Shown piece by piece: positions 59,994-64,000 of a stretch of 64,000 nt of DNA. Below the pieces are notes generated by a model that was given only the letters and a program-made list of their open reading frames with translations, had not been told where the DNA came from and did not search any database. Source of the DNA: Lactarius indigo (taxonomy: Eukaryota; Basidiomycota; Agaricomycetes; Russulales; Russulaceae); NCBI GenBank assembly GCA_025766275.1, contig JAFKAC010000006.1:1116001-1180000 (forward strand), in the 5' to 3' direction. Each line of letters opens with the position of its first letter. Position 1 is the first letter of the stretch. The translations under genes and the position numbers were made by a program.

Positions 59994-62144
59994 CTAAGTC
60001 AGCATAGACTGACCCAGATATGACTTGATGATAGCTTCGTTGACTGAAAAGTCAAATACTCAATCAGAGCAACTACCGGCTAAGGAACCTGAGACCTACT
60101 ATCGATGATGATTTTCTGAGTAGCTCGAATATCCTGCCAGAAAAAAGTGTCACAAAGTTTGCCTTTAGGTTCGGTTCAGAAACTCACGAGCATGGTTGTG
60201 AAATGCTGGGGGGATTATTATTATTATTATTAAAACAGAACACGGAGGTTAAAACATACGGTGTATAACTCCTGCTTTTGCACACCCTTACGCTTGTGTA
60301 CTTGCGCAAAGTGCGCGCGGAAATACTCTGCTACGTCCTCATACCTGTTTTCGCGCTCGCCATATGAAGTTATGCTATGGAGATATAGTATGAGTAATCA
60401 GAAGCACACACGAGACTGCAGTTTCGGCGTACTATTTCTTGACCATCACACCCGCTTGAAGCTTCTTTTTCAAGAGATCAGTCTAATTGTTCTAGCTAAG
60501 TCATCCCCGACACTACTTGGATCCAAGCATCGCCGACCTTGTTCAGCATTAAGACCATGCTCGTATTCTTCAACAATTTATTCGAGCAGGTGGAAGTGAA
60601 AAGCTGTAGAGAGTCATCGATACGATTTGTGCGCGGGTCTTCTTCCAGGTACTATTCGGGCGTTAACTTTGCCAAATACTCGGATGTTCCGCGCTTAAAA
60701 GCTCGGCGACTGGGCACTGTGCTCACCTGGTCGAAGGCGGAAATGGGAGCTAAGAAGATAATTGCAGCGGCTGCATTAAAGTGGGCATTAGTCACTTGGG
60801 CACTGGACACATGAACACTGGGTTGGACAATAAGGGTTCGAATCGACCCCATACCTCAGCCCTAAAGCTTCTCGGAACTGAGATAGAATGGGGAAGATGC
60901 GGATGGGAAAAGAAGCAGGGCAGTTGCAGGGTGAGAAAGTAGCGACCCTTACCATCGTCAAAATAAGGCACCCAAGCATGCCGCTGTTCGGACAACGCAT
61001 TAGACAGTTGCAGGGTCCAGTTGGCACCTGGGTCCGAGTGCTCACCTGGCCTCTCTATCAAGATGCGTTAATATTGGTGGAACAAATTAGGAACGCCAGA
61101 AACTCACAGCTCCGCCAACATCGTACAATATCCAGGAATAATGGCTCCCGCCAAAGTTAATGTCAAAGGAGTGTTCTGTGACACCCAGTGTCTGCAAGCG
61201 CACGTGCAAGATATCGTCTGGCATCGAAGTCAGAAGTAATGAAGGGAAGTGAGTGACATCTACGACACCTGTCGTGGGCAGATAACCCGGTTCAGCTATT
61301 CGGTGAATTTCGTCTAGGAAACTAGGCATCGATCTGAGCTAAGTCGCACGCCAGACAGATGAAAGTGCACACAATGCTGCCGACTCTTCCAAACGTAACC
61401 GCCGCAGCCGAAGGAGGGTCTTTACGGCAAGGTGTTGCCACAGCTCGTCCACATCGTATTGCAATTCCGAGAGTAGGCGAGCGGCCATGTTGGCTACAAC
61501 GTCCGGACTAGACGAAGACCCGCCATACAGGTTCGTAACTGGCCAAGATCGCGTTGAAGTCACAACAGATTGCCAGCCAGCGCGAACAAACACGCCAGAG
61601 CGTCCACCAGCGACTGTGACCCCACCACTGAGTTCAGATGCTAGGCTGTCTTCGATGGATACCAACGGCAGGAGCTTGTGACGAATGCGAGAGATTTGAG
61701 TTGGCCAGTTTGAATCCATATAAGCCTCATCCTCCTGACTTGCATGGGTAGTAAAATCCCAGTCGAGTTCATCCAAGATGGTACGGACGGCCTTGATTGT
61801 ATTGAAGTAAACGATTGGACGCCATGATGGACGCTCGCGGTCTAAGGTCTGAGAGGCATGGTATAACTGGAATTGTTTCTGTAACGTGGACTTTCCCGAC
61901 TCTGCCTGTCCAAGGAGCATGACTAGGAACGAGTGTCGGTGAGGATAGTTGGGTGTAAGAGAGAGGATGGGTACGGACCCTTCACTTCCTTTCTCTGTTT
62001 CTGCTTTTTCTTGATCTCCTCCCTTTCGCGCTGCGAGACAGGTTAAGCCGTGGTGAGCATCAAAAGCCCGATTGAGCGCACTTTGATCTCGTCGTCAATG
62101 GCCTTGCTACGGCGAGCCTGCTCATTTTCCACTACACCAGGCAT
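59994..62144 (-). CDS. Heterotrimeric G-protein alpha subunit, divergent basidiomycete type
   Basis: Fourteen-exon model of 430 residues. Exons (minus): 62144-62082, 62030-61979, 61922-61373, 61321-61269, 61217-61108, 61054-61046, 60983-60953, 60770-60727, 60651-60538, 60482-60433, 60374-60260, 60205-60188, 60133-60100, 60043-59994. P-loop LLGQAESGKST (43-51), switch I HVRLQTLGV with Arg246 and Thr249, switch II DVGGARGQRHAW (272-283), NKTD (341-344) and RATQKI are present. The Arg-Gly-Gln of switch II, with the Gln that positions the attacking water, lies alone in a 9-nt exon. The helical domain is long (about 188 residues between P-loop and switch I). The start MPGVVENEQ lacks the Gly2/Cys lipidation motif of classical G-alpha, and the end QSMLT is atypical. 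Receptor and effector are unknown. One intron holds an (ATT)6 run. Confidence 0.88.
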
Positions 62145-62885
62145 GGGGAGAGGATATGTGGGGAGCGGAGAGGGAAGAAAGGAAAGTGAAAGTGACTAAA
62201 TGTGACGAGGAGAGGGAGACGGATATATCATGAAGCCAGGGCCAGTTGCACAAGAGGAAATCATTGGCGATCATATTTCTTTCCCAAGCTCCAAACCAAG
62301 ACCGCGCACGATGGTCCCTTGACGGGCCCTTTTCCCGGTTCGGGAGTCCGAGAAAGCGGCTCGGAGCTCTCACGTTGCACCGTATTATTCAAGACGCCGC
62401 TGACGTGCCTGTGCTTTCGGCCCGGTTTCACTCGAGGTCACACGGCAACGCTTTCAGCCGCACAGGCATCTCTATCGCCGAAGAGTCGGACACAGACAAA
62501 GTGCGTATGCCCAGATATGTACAAATGAACGCGCCTCCAGATATTCGCGAAACTGTCTCGCCAACAGGGGAAACAACGTACCCAGAGGCAGTATCTCCTT
62601 GTCGCAACACCCTCGAAGTAGGTGCACATGGACGTCCGAACCAACTTGTTACACTGGTTACGGGCGTCTATTGGTAGCGAAGGGGGCAAATCTTTCGTCA
62701 CAGTCGCAGACCGGCCAAATTGTTCGGTTCGGTACCTGTGGATCACCGGATTCGAGCTGACGAATCTTATGTAATCATTGAGGCTTACTCCGAGAGCACG
62801 TGATTGTCGAATTCGCACTCGCTAGCCACTTTCCTTCTTGGCCTTGCTCGCTTCTACGAGTCCTAGTCCAACCACGACCGAAAAC
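62145..62885. other. Divergent intergenic region of G-alpha and CDS1
   Basis: About 740 bp between two divergent starts. A 143-codon plus-strand frame at 62,246-62,677 lacks an ATG start and recognisable homology and overlaps where both promoters must be, so it is not annotated as a gene. No RNA gene seen. Confidence 0.5.
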
Positions 62886-64000
62886 ATGAGCAAACCTCAG
62901 GTGATACAAAGCAAATCTTCTGTTGCTTCCAGAACTGCTTTCGATATCCTCACCGTTGATTCGGGAGAGGAGTCGGAAGAGGAACATGTCTCGGAGTCAG
63001 AAGCCGCGGTTGCTTCAGTCGTGTGTGTAGAGCTACTATCTCGACTGTCTTTCTGAGTGCTCACTACACGCTCAGAGATGCACCTTCCAAGCCTTCTAAG
63101 ACTGCCCTCAGAAAAGCAGCAAAGGCTGCCCGTCAAGAGAAGAAACAGCAGAGTCGCGCGCTCTCAGCGTCAGGAGGTGACACGTCCGAGGCTGGGCAGT
63201 CACCCCCGGCGCCAACTCTGCCTCTTGCCCCATCTCCAGCGCCTGATAATGGGCCAGTTACTGGTCCGGATCAACACTCGGTTGGGCCTTCTCCCCCTAT
63301 CAAATCCCCAAAGCCTTCACCCCCTTTGGCGAACACTATCTCTGCGCCAAACGAAAAGCCTCGGCCAGCACTAAATGGTCATCAAGTCGGAACCAAGGGA
63401 GGTTCGCAGCGCCCCAATCAAGAGTCATCTGTTCCCTCATCCATAGGGCGACCCGCAACGAAGGTTCCACCAGTCCAACCTTCGAGTTCTCCATCGAAGC
63501 CGGTGCTCCAACCACCTGAACCCAACCCAAGACCCCCAAAGACCAACAAGGAGCCTGTTCCTAGTTCTTCAAAGCCCGTAGCAAAGGCGGAAGCCGATAA
63601 GACCGCTAAGAAGGGCAACAATGTTTTGGTCCGCACCTTGTGGACTTTCATCATGATCGGCGGGTTCATGGGTCAGTTCGACGAATAACGGTGTGATTGA
63701 CTCGCTAATATGCTGTGGCTAGGATGTCTGCTTATGGGTCACGTTTGCATGATTATTCTTGTTTTTATCTGCCAGACCATTGTGTATCGCGAGGTGACCC
63801 GCTTGTTTACGCTCCTGGACTCGATACCCGTGGAAGATAGGCGTAAGGACCCTTGGAGCAAGACCTTGAATTGGTACTTCTTTGCCACATGTGAACTATT
63901 TCTTGTATGGCGAGAGTATCATCTATTACTTCAAGGTGCCTATTATGTTTCACTGTCGTCGCTTGCCTAGTCTCCTCATAGCTTTCAACAACAGCACGTT
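62886..64000 (+). CDS. CDS1: CDP-diacylglycerol synthase (phosphatidate cytidylyltransferase), partial, one 1-nt insertion
   Basis: The 5' half of the gene; it leaves the window. Exons: 62886-63022, 63076-63671, 63723-63935, 63995 onwards. The enzyme converts phosphatidic acid and CTP to CDP-diacylglycerol in the ER, the branch point to PI and PS. A disordered N-terminus (about 225 residues, Pro/Ser/Lys-rich, acidic EESEEEHVSESEA near residue 31) precedes the membrane core: NNVLVRTLWTFIMIGGFMG, LLMGHVCMIILVFICQTIVY and REVTRLF. After TLNWYFFAT the frame shifts: an extra T at 63890 (ACA-T-GTG) separates it from NYFLYGESIIYYFK, which is conserved. Dropping that base restores phase to the next exon (CAC GTT at the window end). 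The catalytic C-terminal domain lies outside. Confidence 0.87.

Noticed and set aside
60815..60850. Possible tRNA T-arm (GGGTTCGAATCGACCC)
   Set aside because: No matching acceptor stem, D-arm or A-box around it, the stem does not pair properly, and it lies inside a G-alpha intron.
62246..62677. 143-codon plus-strand frame between G-alpha and CDS1
   Set aside because: No ATG start, no recognised domain, and it fills the only space for two divergent promoters.

Overview
The window is nuclear DNA of a filamentous basidiomycete, most likely an Agaricomycete. The basis is many short introns (about 45-75 nt, GTRNGT donors), densely packed genes on both strands, typical mushroom-fungus families (a plasma-membrane protein with a long Ser/Pro cytoplasmic tail, an expanded-type G-alpha, a DASH subunit, a PD-(D/E)XK hypothetical), and LTR retroelements. 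Gene models were spliced by hand from the sequence. Coordinates give the first to last coding base, exons are listed in each entry, and almost every model keeps phase across all introns.

Layout. 1-7.8 kb is repeat-rich: a 5'-truncated-by-the-window Ty1/copia gag with its LTR region, a 1.2-kb degenerate minisatellite, a broken hypothetical gene, an 816-bp solo LTR with a 4-bp target duplication, then 2 kb without a recognisable gene. 7.8-11.9 kb: proteasome alpha4, a Ctr copper transporter, a GT32 glycosyltransferase and the SDH assembly factor SDHAF2. 12.2-16.5 kb: a PD-(D/E)XK-like hypothetical, an unresolved region and an MBIP-like protein. 16.5-24.1 kb: VPS53 (GARP), mitochondrial ribosomal protein bL17m and a single-pass membrane protein. 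24.1-28.1 kb is gene-poor. 28.1-47.9 kb is a compact housekeeping run: Hsp110 (SSE1), a GT2 polysaccharide synthase, an Ariadne RBR ligase, lysyl-tRNA synthetase, SEA4/MIOS (GATOR2), DAD4 (DASH), RAD4/TopBP1 and PP2A methylesterase. 48-53.2 kb holds one membrane protein and unresolved DNA. 53.2-64 kb: Xaa-Pro aminopeptidase P with an unusual N-terminal extension, NOG1, a G-alpha subunit and the start of CDP-diacylglycerol synthase, cut by the window end.

There is no operon or obvious gene cluster; neighbours are functionally unrelated and mostly arranged as divergent pairs with 30-170 bp between start codons or convergent pairs with about 130 bp between stops. I do not see a clearly new multi-gene system. 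The most interesting items are structural: a 9-nt microexon that encodes the Arg-Gly-Gln of switch II in the G-alpha gene, very small 5' exons in the proteasome gene, two probable GC-AG introns, an in-frame low-complexity extension fused to aminopeptidase P, and single-base insertions that break NOG1 and CDS1 in this sequence.
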